The notes below the pieces were generated by a model. It was not told the DNA's origin. It saw nothing but the letters and a program-made list of their open reading frames with translations, and ran no database searches. 64,000 nt of DNA from Trebouxia sp. TZW2008 (Eukaryota > Chlorophyta > Trebouxiophyceae > Trebouxiales > Trebouxiaceae), in the NCBI GenBank assembly GCA_002118135.1, contig BDIU01000131.1, positions 1-64,000 of the forward strand, given 5' to 3'. A program made the position numbers and the translations under genes. Shown here in pieces: positions 23,242-34,132 of this stretch (within the stretch, counting starts at the first letter, position 1; each line of letters begins with the position of its first letter).

Positions 23242-24276
23242 GTTGATGCCCGGCATGCTGAGCGCTTCTGCTTGTTGCAGAGTGCCTGCACCCATTAGCT
23301 GTGTGAAGGCACAGTGGATGCTTCTACTCTCAACTGAGAGAGCCTGAACTTGAGCTTACAGCTGATGGGTGTAAATCCTCTAGGCGCCCGGATTACTGCT
23401 CTATTCGGCTTCCTGCAAGCTTTTCTTGTTGCGAACGAGCGCCGGTGCAGCCAAGTGCTGCTGATGCTGTGTAGGTTGCTTGAAGCTGTGAAACTGTGAT
23501 ATACGGAATTGTTCAGGCCGCAGCTGATGAGCATATAATGAGCTGCAATGTTCTAGGTGAAGGGTGAGGCCGACAAGTGCACGCTGGCAAGCTACTTGCT
23601 CAGCATGCACTCAGCACGGCATGCGCATGCAGATGGGTGGCGAAGGCGTCGACTTGACTACGCAGCATGCGTGCAGCCTGTGTAGCATGCACAAGTTTGA
23701 GCAGGTTTGCTTCGTAACGACCTGTGCATGCACAAACAATAAATTGCGCATCGCCTAGCCGTCTGCCTTAAGCCAGCAAGGGCTAGTCAAAGTTGAACAA
23801 GCCTTGCATATTCCCAAGCACAGGGGTCACGCGAGCAGTGATCTCAACGCAGATTCGGAAGCGTTTTGGGCTGTTGGTGTGTCGCAAGCACCGGCAGGTG
23901 CCGTCTGTCACAACTTTCGAACGGCAAGAAGTCTTCAGCCTTGGCACTGTCACACGATCAGCTGCAGCTCGAACGTCCTATATAGAGCGCTGCCAGCGGA
24001 TGTTGAGAGTCTGTAGGATCAGAAAGATGTCAGAAGTGAGTGAATGATGTTGCCATGGGTCCGAACGTCTCCATCGCAGCATGTCCTGACCCCTGGGGTC
24101 AGACCGATGCACGCCACCTACAGAACGTTTTTTGCATTGCTTGCATGCTGAAAGCTCGTGTCATTCTTGAATTTGTGGGGGACTTTGATCTTGTGGCAGT
24201 GTTTGCAGGCGCCACAAGTGGCCAGCCAGAATAAGTCTGTATAAGTCTTGATCTTGCCTCACTTTGCTAGAACAGC
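23242..24276. other. divergent intergenic region (shared promoter space)
   Basis: About 1 kb separates the start codons of NAD+ synthetase (-) and the GH43 gene (+). Open frames inside it have no family resemblance. Short, oppositely facing 5' UTRs are expected here. I see no specific promoter motif that I can defend. Confidence 0.4.
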
Positions 24277-27200
24277 ATGGGACTGAAATTCAGTCAAACC
24301 AAGTCACCTAGCGCATCTGCCACATTCACAAACCCTGTGATCAACAGTGACTTCCCTGATCCCAACTGCATCAAGGCCAAAGACACCTTCTATGCCTTCG
24401 CCACCAATTTTGGAGAGTTGTCTGCAACTAGCAGTCACATTCAGCTGGCGACTTCCACAGACCTTGTCAACTTCAAGGTGTGCCATACCGCGTGTCTTGC
24501 TGCTTTCCCTGGCGGCTTTTCACGGGCATGACCTTTTGCGCTGACGCAGTCATGCCCATGAACAGAATGGGAAGCTTTCTGCCGCAGATCCAGCCTGATG
24601 CCTTGCCTGAGTTACCTACTTGGGCAAAAGAAGGGCGTACTTGGGCTCCCAACATCACACACATTCAAGAAAAGGGCAACAGCAGCTTTGTGCTCTACTT
24701 TGTTGCTTGGGATGTGGAATCAGACCTTCAAGCCATTGGAATTGCCACTTCCAAGAATCCTGAAGGGCCGTACAAGTGCGATGCTGCCAGACCCTTCATC
24801 CTTCAGGTGACGTTGCATGTGTCTTTCCAGCTTGCCACTGACAGATTGTGGTAAATTCACCATGCTGCCATTGCTGAAAATTATTGAAACCCCAGTCATG
24901 ACTGGCCTCTGCAAAGCTGGAAAGCATTTGAATGCAGAACTGCCATGTGGATTGGCCACCTGCAAGAATCCTGAAGGCCTGTACATGTTTGATGCTGCTA
25001 GACCCTTCATTCTCCAGGTGATGTTGCTTATGTCTCTAGCCTAATACTGACAAATCTAGTACATTCACCATGCTGCCATGGCTCGGAACTGCTGAAACTC
25101 CAGTCATGACTGACCTCTGCAAAGCTGGTGAGTGCAATTTTGCAATGTGGATTAGCCACCTTTAACAATCCTTGAGGCCTGTACAAGAGTGGTGCTGCCA
25201 GACCCTTCATTCTTTAGGTGACATGCTGACATTTGCTTCTGGTGAGTGATTCATGAAAGTGACACTTGATGGTCAATGAACAATGGGCAATCATTGCTGA
25301 TTTATGCTGGGATGACCACCATGAGCCGCCTCTTCAGAAGCTACTTGCCAAGCCAATTCACGGTGGGAGGTTGTTTGTGTCATATGTGAGGGCTCTGTTC
25401 AGCACCTTTGCCCATCAAACGCCTCTGTGAAGTTTCCCCACTTGCAATGCAGACTACTGGAGCAAGTAACATCAGGAGGCTCCTGACAGCCTTCAACTGC
25501 TCTTGACAAGCTTGACAAAGAGACAACTCACGTACCTTCTGTGGCAGCCTGCAGAGGGCATGGTGATGTAGCGTCAGCATTGGGTCGTGTGAATTTTTCT
25601 TTTATTGTTTTTCTGTTGTACTGGTGTAGTCAAATTAACTAAATTTTGTCTGTGTAGTGCAGGCTGATCAAGGTGGAAGCATTGATCCCTCAGTGTTCAC
25701 TGACTATGCTGGCAAGAAATGGTTGCTGTTCAAAAATGATGGCAACAGGGTTGGTCAAACCTCGTATATCTACCTGTGTCCCCTCACTCAAGATGCTTTG
25801 CAGGTATTGCTTGACCGCTTGCAGCCTTGCATGGCAGTCTACATTGTTTGACTTCAAGCTTGGTGATGTCATACACCCGCTTAGACTTGCATCATGGCAG
25901 CGGTCTGGGACACAGTAATGAGAGAGGTGGTTTTTGTGGTTGAATGTTGGGATGCTGCTGTTTTGACAAGCGATCACCTTGCCTATCTAAGGACAGCTTT
26001 GACACATAATTGGTGAAGATAAGCCCTGACTTCTTGCAGCTATAGTTGAATGGGGAAGGGTCTCCTTTTGTTCTGGTCTGTATCGATTTGTCTATTCTTA
26101 TGTTTTCTGTTCTGTACCGCTTCTCTTTCTACTGCAAGACGTGCCCACATTTGCAGCGTAAAAAGCGACAAGAACCATGTACATGAGGCGCCAGGCTTGC
26201 TGACTCAACTGCCTCAGTTGGCTGCTGGCAAAAGTCATAGGTGTGACATGCTGCCCTGTCTCCAGCACCGAAATGTACAATCTATTTTGTATTGCTGACA
26301 TCTTAAACTGCAGCTTGCAGGAACACCTGAAGCTATAATCAAGAATGACCAGCCTTGGGAAGGTGCTGTCGTGGAAGCGCCCTTCATGTGGAAGCATGAC
26401 GGCCGCTATTACCTGTTCTACTCTGGTAATGCGTACATGTCTCCGGAGTACGCAGTGGGCTACGCTGTTGCAGACAAAGTCACAGGCAAGCTATTTATTA
26501 AGGCACTGTTGTGACATGTTGTTTGCTTCAGCCAGCTTTGTTTGTGACCTTGGAAGCGGTGGCGTCATATGTCAGCTTTGCAAACCTTGACCTGCTGTCA
26601 ACCTGCATGCATGCAACATTGATGCTTGATGTGGTGGCTTGCAAAATCACAAGCAAGCAATTGCTTCAGGCAGATTTCTGAAATGTAATTGGCCTGCGCC
26701 AATGCAACATTGGTATGCAACTAAACTGGTTGACAAGGTCACAGCCAAAATCCATGCAAAACGCCCCTGCTCATGAAAGGACAGACAAGCATTTGTCTAA
26801 AGATTTGCAAATGTTTGACCTGTTGTCAGCCTGCTCTGATGCACATTTGATACATGATGCCAAGGCTTACACAGTCACAGGGCAGTAGTCTTTCAGGGCG
26901 AGTTTTTGACATATCATTGATCTGCGCAAAGTTGGTATGTCACCCCATTGCGTACATTGTCGGCTCGACCAAAGGTGGTGCAGTATGTCATCGCTGACAA
27001 CTTGACGCACAAGCACTGGAATAGCTTCCACTGATTTGTGGTACAATGCAAATTTGGTGCAAATCAAGCTGTCACACCATCACTGCCATTGCGCCTTTCT
27101 GCGTTGTGCTGACTGCCTTATGCCTTTTGCTGCAGGTACCTACCACAAAAGCCCACACACAGTGCTCAGGAGTGAGGGCGCGGTGATTGGACCTGGAGCC

Positions 27201-27696
27201 TGCTGCTATGTGCGAAGTTCAAACAACACAGAGTGGATGCAGTACCATTCTTGGAATTCGCAAGGACATCCTTTTGTTTCTGCCTCTGCAGGCACATACC
27301 ACAAAAGCCCACAAACAGTGCTCAAGAGTGAGGGTGCGGTGATTGGGATGCTGTACCATTTTTGTAACACGCAAAGCAAGCACACCTGCTGTTTTGCCTA
27401 TCACAGAAGTTCAAAAAAAAAAGGGAAAAAGCTGATTTTGCAACTGAGTCGTGCCTTTTGCTTCAGGCCCGTATCAGAAAAGCCCAAAGACAGTCATCAA
27501 GAGCGAGGCTGCCGTGATTGGCCCAGGAGCCTGCTGCATTGTGAATGGTCCAAAAGACACAGAGTGGATGCTATACCATTCCTGGGACTCACAACGCAAG
27601 TACAGGGCCATGAGCATTGCTGAGGTGAAGTGGCAGGGCAAGGAACCTGTCGTCAAGCCAACTTGGGGCAAACCTCAGCCTGCACCATATGGCTAA
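24277..27696 (+). CDS. glycoside hydrolase family 43 protein (arabinanase/xylosidase-like)
   Basis: Five exons are proposed: 24277-24477, 24588-24806, 25663-25803, 26314-26485 and 27467-27696 (963 nt, 320 aa). The five-bladed propeller family is recognised by its three catalytic acidic residues in context: base Asp in NSDFPDPN, the pKa-modulating Asp in GGSIDPSVFTD, and acid Glu in VVEAPFMWKHDGRYYLFYSG. Other motifs are FYAFATNFG, TWAPNITHI and YMSPEYAVGYAVA. No signal peptide is obvious at this start, so either the enzyme is cytosolic or a 5' exon is missing. Intron 4 uses a GC donor (ACAG|GCAAGC). Copies of exon 2's 3' edge and exon 5's 5' part sit in the adjoining introns. Substrate cannot be told from sequence; arabinan or xylan side chains are typical. 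Confidence 0.88.
24930..25217 (+). pseudogene. two copies of GH43 exon 2 3' edge with donor
   Basis: Exon 2 ends at 24806 with NPEGPYKCDAARPFILQ and then GTGACG. Downstream copies end at 25017 (NPEGLYMFDAARPFILQ, then GTGATG) and 25217 (decayed, ending CCTTCATTCTTTAG and then GTGACA). Spacing is about 200-210 bp. The intron flanks after each donor are also similar (TGACTG near CTGCAAAGCTGG), so the repeated unit is exon edge plus intron. Confidence 0.88.
27136..27375 (+). pseudogene. two copies of GH43 exon 5 5' part, both with acceptors and open frames
   Basis: Copy 1 (27136) reads GTYHKSPHTVLRSEGAVIGP and then GACCYVRSSNNTEW. Copy 2 (27292) reads GTYHKSPQTVLKSEGAVIG and then degenerates. 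The real terminal exon (27467) reads GPYQKSPKTVIKSEAAVIGP. Copies 1 and 2 share one open frame running to a stop at 27623, so use of the copy 1 acceptor would yield an alternative C-terminus. Confidence 0.85.
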
Positions 27697-28835
27697 CAAA
27701 GAAGGCAGGAAAAGGGACAACACAACGCTCAGGTGGGCAGCTGTAGGCAAGCCTCAGCCTGCTGCGTAGGGTTGTTATCACACCTATGCTGTTGTGGAAA
27801 CATCATTTTTCTGGTCCAGACTGCTGGAGACTGTGTGAAGCGAACAAAGCCAGTTCTATGAGGTCTCAACTTCAGAAAGTTTGTGCAGCTAGGTTGGCGC
27901 AAGTCCCAGCCTCACTGCTGATGCAACCCCTGTCTGTTTTGGAGAGCTCACTTTCTTGATGGAGATGATTTGCATGCAGCTCGTTCAGACACTCACAGAT
28001 GCGGCTCCTGGAATTGCACAGAAATTCAAAACGGCTCAAGCGGTTCACACACACACACAGTGTGGTTTAGCCCTGAGTATATAGCCTATAAAGCAAATGA
28101 GCAACGATGATGACAGCAGGAGGCAAGCTTGTATAGCCATGAAGGTGCACTGAAGAAGCAAGTGGCTGCAGATTGCACTGAAGATGCAGATGCTGATGCT
28201 AAAACCATGAGCTACCACGCCAGACATGCAAGCCACTTTATAGGCGGCCCCTAGAGTTAAAGCACAAGCCTAGGTGAACCAACAGCTGAAGGATGAGTCT
28301 GACAGCATACGGACCTCTCGACCACACGCAGTCAGCCTGTGCTGCAACAGTAGGAATTTTCTGCTGAGATTGTTGTCACAGATGCCATGGCAGCTAGGTA
28401 CTGAGAAGCTACAAGATGGTACGCTTTAGCAGCGCAAGATACATGGTCAGATAAAGAGTGTCAGATACATCAGTTGAGCCATGCTGTTGTCAAACAATTT
28501 CATTCTGAAGACTGATAACAAACGTTGCGCAAGGTGCAGACTCATCTATTGCTGCTAGGACAGCATGACTTGCTGAAACGACGGCGTGGCAACAAATATG
28601 ATTTGCTGGACCCTCGTAACTGCACTGACTGTGCTGATGCAATTTGGCATTGTAACCTGTATCAGGATTTGCTACAGTTAGGTCCACTGTACGTACAGTA
28701 TACTGACCATTCACCGACTACAATCTGAGCTGCCCTGCTCAGTTGACAGCGCAACACTGTCTATGTGAACCCATCGTTTTGCACCTGCCGTTCAAGCCCT
28801 ATTGCATTCGAGACTCGAGGTCACTTGTGCAAGCT
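27697..28835. other. convergent intergenic region, no gene seen
   Basis: About 1.1 kb lies between the 3' ends of the GH43 and pseudouridine synthase genes. It contains a short (CA)n run at 28046-28062 and no protein-like frames. Confidence 0.4.
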
Positions 28836-31800
28836 CTATTGCATTTGCTGAACTAAAGCCTTCATACAAAGTGAACTTTCAGCTGTGGCAGCAAAAGCAG
28901 GCTTTCCAGGCTTCTTGATGCAAATTGTTTCTGCGTGCAACTGCAGAGGCAGTACAGAGGCTGTCAGTATACGCAGTTGCATCACATTGATGGGAATCCC
29001 TCTGATTACATTCTGAGTGACAAGCCAATCATCAGCCAAAACAGTTGAGTCGACTTCAGGAGGATCCTCTTGGAGCATTGCCTTCAGATCTGCCAACACT
29101 GAGCGCTGTATTGGCCCCCGTGTCATCCCGTACCTTGCATCCCCCAGAATTGGTGCTGACAGAGACTTGGCACAGTGAATTCGGAGCTGATGCTTGCGCC
29201 CTGAAAACAAACCAACCTGTTTTGGACTCTGTGACAGACATTGTGATGCAACAAGAAGGGCTGTCAAGTAATCAGCAGGAAACCTGATGCTTTTCTGTTC
29301 GCAGTATATTATTGACATGCAAGTATGTGGCTTGCTATGCAAACGGCAAAGCATCATGGAGTTGCCACATGGCTCCCTGTTGCCTTGATTGCCTTGAAGA
29401 GCCAGATGGAATCTTTCATTCTCTGTACAAAAATTTGTCCAGAAGTCTACCTGTTTTCGGTGTCAGCTTGAGTAGCGCAATGGTGTCATTGCTTTTCACT
29501 GTCTTGTACAAGGTGGTAGCAGGTTGCAGGGTGCCCCCTGGACCCATCAGGGGTTCCTTGATGGCCCCACTGGGCTGCTGTGACAACTGCTTGGACTGTT
29601 GCACCACTGCCAGATACTCCCTTTGCACAGTTGCACCTGCGTGATGCAGCTTCAAAGACAATCAATAGGCGCCAAGGGTTTTGTGCTCAAAAAATGGTGG
29701 TAGCAATTGCAACGAGCCAGGTAGGGTCCAGAATGCATCGGTGACGGCACCGTGAAAAAACTAGAGTTAATTTCTGTCATGCCGTTGCACATGACTGATA
29801 CAATTGTTGTTTAGCCCTTGCACGTACACTTTTGCTGTGTATTCTCTTTGTTGTGATGTTTCTGCACTGAAGCCAAATTCAGGCAAGGCAAAGCTCAAAG
29901 CTTGTTTCAATTGTCATCAACAATTTTACAATCCACATATCGTTTTACATCGCTCCTGATGAGGCATCGCGTACCTGAGTAATCTGCATTGGGGTTGGTA
30001 GCAGCAGTGGCATGCTGTGCAAACGCCTGACTAAGCCATGCTGCTGAGTCAGCATTGCACGCTATAACTAAACAGCCGCTGGCGTCTTTGTCCAACCTGT
30101 GAATCAGCCTGCACAGCAGGGGACATGTTGAATTTCAACATACAGCTAGCAGAAAGATAGTCTTGCTTGATGCCTCAGAGCAAATTTAAGGAAAAGGTAT
30201 TTGTTACTCAAAACCTCTTTGTACACTCTTCCCTCTTCTCCCTCTTTGTCAGCGAGACATTCTTTCTATGGAGAATTTCGTTTTTTCAGCAAGGCAAGAC
30301 GTGTTGTGTTATGCCAGCTTAGCAACTCACTTGAGCTGAGGATTGCTGCCAGATCCCAGGGCTGATCCCATAATCTGATCCAAAGAGAGCTTGATCCCAG
30401 GACCTCCTTGAACAGACAAGCCTGCATAGCATGACTCTTTCTGTTGTCAGAAAGGCAACACAATATTATGTAACCAAACTAAGTCAGATACCCCGAAACA
30501 GCTGAAACCTATCAGGACTCAAACTGCCTCAAGCGTATGTGGTACAATAGTCATGTGTGGTCAGCTGTTACCAAACAGTCACAACCTGGCATTTGTAAGT
30601 TAGGGGCTTTGAGTAAGGCCGCGCACACAGTCACAGATACCCATGTTTACATAACTATGACATAACACTGAAAAAGCTTAGTCAAAGCAAATGGTCAAAG
30701 CTCGGGCCTGCAAACACATGCGTAAAGACTGGCAGCAAGCGCAATTCAGAGCCAAAGAACTGAGCTCAGCTACTCAAGTTGACAATGCAACATTAACACT
30801 GCATGCGCTGGTTGGCCAGCCGAATTGACACGGCGTCTTACACATGACTAGCTGGAGCCAAGCATCATCAATCAGCGTCAAGTGCAGCTGCGATCATGCA
30901 GTCACATCTCTAGCTGTTGCAGCATGCACCAACTGAATGTTTGTTGAATCATTACCAGGGACTGAATTAGGCATTGCTGTAGCATCACAACATCATGTCT
31001 GCATGTGCAACTTGGACTTTGAGGCATCTTAGTGAGTAGCAGACCTGCTTTGGCTATCAAAGCAGCATGCAACAGTGACAGTTGGGATAATGATTGGGGC
31101 CTGGTTCATGCATTGCTGCAGCATTGCAAGATAATGTCCTTGTGCTCAAAAGTCATGTCTTCATGTGCAAAACTTGAACAAGTTCAGTAAGAAGCAGATC
31201 TGCAGGCTTGCACCAACTGAAAGTTTGGATAATGACTGGGGCCTGGTTCATGCCTTGCTGTAACATTATAATATCATGTCTGCATGTGCAAAACTTGAGC
31301 AACTTCAAGAAGAAGCAGACCTGCGGGCTTGTTGATGACCAAAAGCTCGTCATCTCGATACAGAACGCTTTGCTTCAATCTGTCTGCAAGCTCTATTGCT
31401 CGAGCTGTGGACAAGTCTGGCAAGGATCTAGATTGAGTCTCTTGGCGGTGCTCATCAGGCAAGACAGCGTCTTTGGGTATAAGCAGCTGACTGCCCTCAG
31501 GGAGCTCGGTGTTCTCAGAGATGGACTTGATCTGTGAAGTTGCTGGCACAAACTGCTTGATCTTGTGTTTGCGAAACAAGCTGTACAGGTGCGTATGGCT
31601 GACCGCTGGACCCCTGCGCTTAGCCCACTGACGTGCTGCAGCCAATACGTAATGTCTTTGGCTTGTGACTAAGTAAAGCATCCTGTGCTGTGGTTGCACA
31701 CCTCAGCGCTTGCCTGTAGGTGGCTGGCTCTTGACCACAAACTTGACGGGCTCAGTCCAATAGTATTTGATGCGCCACACGCTCTCGACGGTAGCTGCGC

Positions 31801-31948
31801 AGCTAGAAAAGCTACAGGTGAGACTGCGGTGCTGATTTAGTGGGATTGGCAATAGCTGTCCGCAGAGCACCTTAGAAAGACTGGGACTGCACTTGGTACG
31901 CCAGCACGGCGAAATACTGCCCCAACATTGATGGCCAGCTCTGTGCAT
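28836..31948 (-). CDS. RluA-family RNA pseudouridine synthase, probably organellar; 5' end unresolved
   Basis: Exons supported by phase and homology are 31714-about 31948 (5' limit uncertain), 31321-31635, 30331-30421, 29975-30108, 29451-29636 and 28836-29200. The first exons resemble the N-terminus of plant RPUSD-type enzymes (RQWAKRRGPAVSHTHLYSLF, then RKHKIKQFV), followed by DELLVINKPAGLSVQGGPG. The catalytic Asp lies in LIHRLDKDASGCLV, the RluA signature with Ala replacing the more usual Thr. ATVQREYLAVV and TGRKHQLRIHCA complete the fold. The protein converts specific uridines to pseudouridine in rRNA or tRNA. An N-terminal targeting sequence probably lies in 31948-32025 but cannot be joined reliably. 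The first intron (31636-31713, 78 nt) uses a GC donor (ACAG|GCAAGC). The intron after 31321 contains copies of that exon's 3' edge. Confidence 0.85.
31020..31215 (-). pseudogene. two copies of a pseudouridine synthase exon 3' edge and adjoining intron
   Basis: The exon ending at 31321 (CCCGCAG|GTCTGCTTCTTCTT) is followed in transcript direction by units with boundaries near 31201 (CCTGCAG|ATCTGCTTCTTACT) and 31045 (AGCAG|GTCTGCTACTCACT). Each continues with the same intron sequence (GCACATG, AGACATGAT, CAGCAATGC, GGGGCCTGG in plus-strand order). The unit is about 120-160 bp. Confidence 0.8.
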
Positions 31949-32305
31949 TCAGCCTCGGCAGGCCTGCCTTCAGCTAAGCATGTGCTGTTGCATGCCGTCC
32001 TGCATGCTGGTTTCGGAGCCGTCACCTCTGAGGATCGATCAGATCATGTGTGTATTGAGATGTTGGCACATCAGCCCTCGAACCGTGGTCTCCGGAACCG
32101 CTCGTAAGAACAACTACCTGTTTGTTTGCAGCCATGGCCGATGAGCTGCACACTGCAGCTGCGATCTACAGTGTCTAAGTCCTTCACTCAGGTCTGGACG
32201 TCACCTGCCCGGTCAAGCATATGTCTGAAACTCATGTTGCTGAGGTTGTCAAAGCATACCCTGAGTGCTGCAGGAGACGCCTCACAAATAGAGGCACTGC
32301 TGAGG

Positions 32306-33118
32306 ATGTCACAGCTTAAACGAAAGCGGGACACTACCGACAATGGTGCTGCCAAGGCTGATGCCGTCGTTGAGCTGCCATACCTTGCCAGTCTACCAGC
32401 GGGCAGCGCCGAGCTTGCAGATGTACAGCTTCAAGTCGAGGGCCAAGCGATTCCGGTGCACAGCTTCACTTTGTTACAACACTCGTCTGTCTTTGTGACA
32501 GCCATTTCAACAGCGAGCAGCAATAACAAACGTGTCTGCCAAGTGCCTCTGCCAGGCGAAAGCAGAAGCACTGTCTTGCTTGTCCTCAAGCACCTGTACC
32601 AACCTACTATGGACATCACATCTATTGCCGATGCAGAGGTTATGTCTGCTTTTGCCCACAAACATGAGTTGCCGCGCTTGATGAAGCAGTGTAGTGAGTA
32701 TCTGGCCAAAAATATCACGGCAGTGCTGGCAACAAAGAATGCATTTGGATGGGCACAGTTTGCGGAGCAACTGCAAATGCGGGAGTTGCTGGCGCATTGT
32801 GAGCGATATATCACACTGAACTATGCTTCCTTTTCGGAATCAGACAAAAACTCGGACGCCATTAGTAGAAGCAGCCTGATGCGCATAATGGATGGGTTAG
32901 CTGGCTTGGGAACAGCTTCTGAGGTGCGCGTCGGCGATGCAGGTCTGCGCCATTGCATGTACTGTCAAGCCATCTCAAGGCAGTGCGAGTGCAAGGGCAG
33001 TGAATCATTTTGTCACTATTCCATTATGACAGTGGACAAGTATGCTCAAGATTGTATTTTCAGGCTTTCTGTGCCTAACACGCAAACTTATTTGAAATGG
33101 CAACAGCGCCAACCTTGA
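32306..33118 (+). CDS. BTB/POZ-domain protein
   Basis: A frame of 270 aa starts from MSQLKRKRD; an in-frame upstream ATG at 32141 is possible but its leader is not protein-like. Residues 30-110 form a BTB core: ELADVQLQVEGQAIPVHSFT, then LLQHSSVFVTAI, VLLVLKHLYQP, SAFAHKHELPRLMKQC. Residues 125-180 continue like the BACK-like linker of algal and plant BTB proteins (FAEQLQMRELLAHCERYI). BTB proteins dimerise and many act as CUL3 adaptors; a substrate-binding domain is not obvious here. An alternative GAG|GTGCGC donor at 32924 with acceptor TTTTCAG at 33064 would truncate the protein to about 210 aa. The basic N-terminus may be a nuclear signal. Confidence 0.8.
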   Translation: MSQLKRKRDTTDNGAAKADAVVELPYLASLPAGSAELADVQLQVEGQAIPVHSFTLLQHSSVFVTAISTASSNNKRVCQVPLPGESRSTVLLVLKHLYQPTMDITSIADAEVMSAFAHKHELPRLMKQCSEYLAKNITAVLATKNAFGWAQFAEQLQMRELLAHCERYITLNYASFSESDKNSDAISRSSLMRIMDGLAGLGTASEVRVGDAGLRHCMYCQAISRQCECKGSESFCHYSIMTVDKYAQDCIFRLSVPNTQTYLKWQQRQP

Positions 33119-33174
33119 GCGAAGTCAAGCTATCTAGCATGTAGAAAGATATAGGTTTGACTGACGAATGATTC

Positions 33175-33179
33175 TGTAA
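33175..33179 (+). terminator. putative TGTAA polyadenylation signal of the BTB gene
   Basis: TGTAA lies 56 bases after the BTB stop codon and is followed by a T-run. TGTAA is the characteristic poly(A) signal of green algae, so it supports both the gene end and the lineage inference. Confidence 0.5.
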
Positions 33180-34051
33180 CAATTTTTTTGTGAGTCTCGT
33201 CAGACTTAGTTGCAGACATACAGAGCATTTAAAGGTTACATCAGTTTCAAGGTCGACACAGATTGATGCCCTTCTGGTCACAGACAACCTTGGGAACATG
33301 GACACATTTACTCGATAGATATTTGACATCAACATAACACTGTTCGCTGGAGCTGCAACACATATGCATAGCAGACAGAGAGCAGAACTTGTGAGCTGCC
33401 ATTGGTGGCTCTCTGGACGGCTGAAGTTCATAACCCCGCTTTGATGGTCTAGCTCAAGTCAGCTCTGGCAAGCATGGAGTGCCTTGAGCAGGTTTCTGTC
33501 AGTGCATATGAAGCATCAGGCGCTCTATAAGCCATCTGTGATGTTTGCCTGCGATGTTGTTGATGTTCACGCATGGCAAAAAGCAATGCTTGTCTTTAGG
33601 CTACTGTCAAGTGGTGTCATGGTGGGACAATGTAGCTTGGTGAGGTGACACACGCTGCCAGTGTGACAGAGTCAATTCAATTGTATGCATACTTGCAAAC
33701 AGCAGCAGTCAGTGTTCCGCAGAATGCAGACCGTCTGCATTCAACTGCACCAAACAGTTGTTCTGGTTTCGGAGTGCATGCTGGCCCTATCTACACTGCG
33801 ACATGGTCTGGGAGTCCCGGCAGAAGCCCTGCATCCGTAGCTTGCGTGACGGAACTCAGAAACTACCATTATCTGACTGTGCTTGAAAGGCTTGCTTACG
33901 ACAGCGCCGGAGTTTCGATTGCTCAGCACAGCGTAGCTACGAGACTTCTGCCAAACTTCGTACACCGCTTCCTGCACTTTGTCGCCAGACTGGCAGGGTT
34001 ACTTGGAGGTCTCACCGAGACTGTCTTGCAGGACAGCAGCGTTCAAGCTTC

Positions 34052-34132
34052 ATGTCGGAGTTGAAGCGCAAGCGATCTGACTTAGCGGGAGATGACCCGC
34101 AGAAGCTTAAGTTGCACGGTCTCCCATGCTGA
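34052..34132 (+). pseudogene. possible remnant of a second BTB-gene N-terminus
   Basis: A short frame, MSELKRKR followed by SDLAGDDPQKLK, stops after 26 codons. It mimics the BTB gene start MSQLKRKRDTTDNG at 32306. No BTB core follows. It could be a truncated tandem duplicate or the first exon of a gene whose other exons I failed to find. Confidence 0.3.

Noticed and set aside
33645..34064. A 139-codon plus-strand frame downstream of the BTB gene
   Set aside because: It begins with GTG, shows no recognised motif and has no supported splice connection to the BTB gene.
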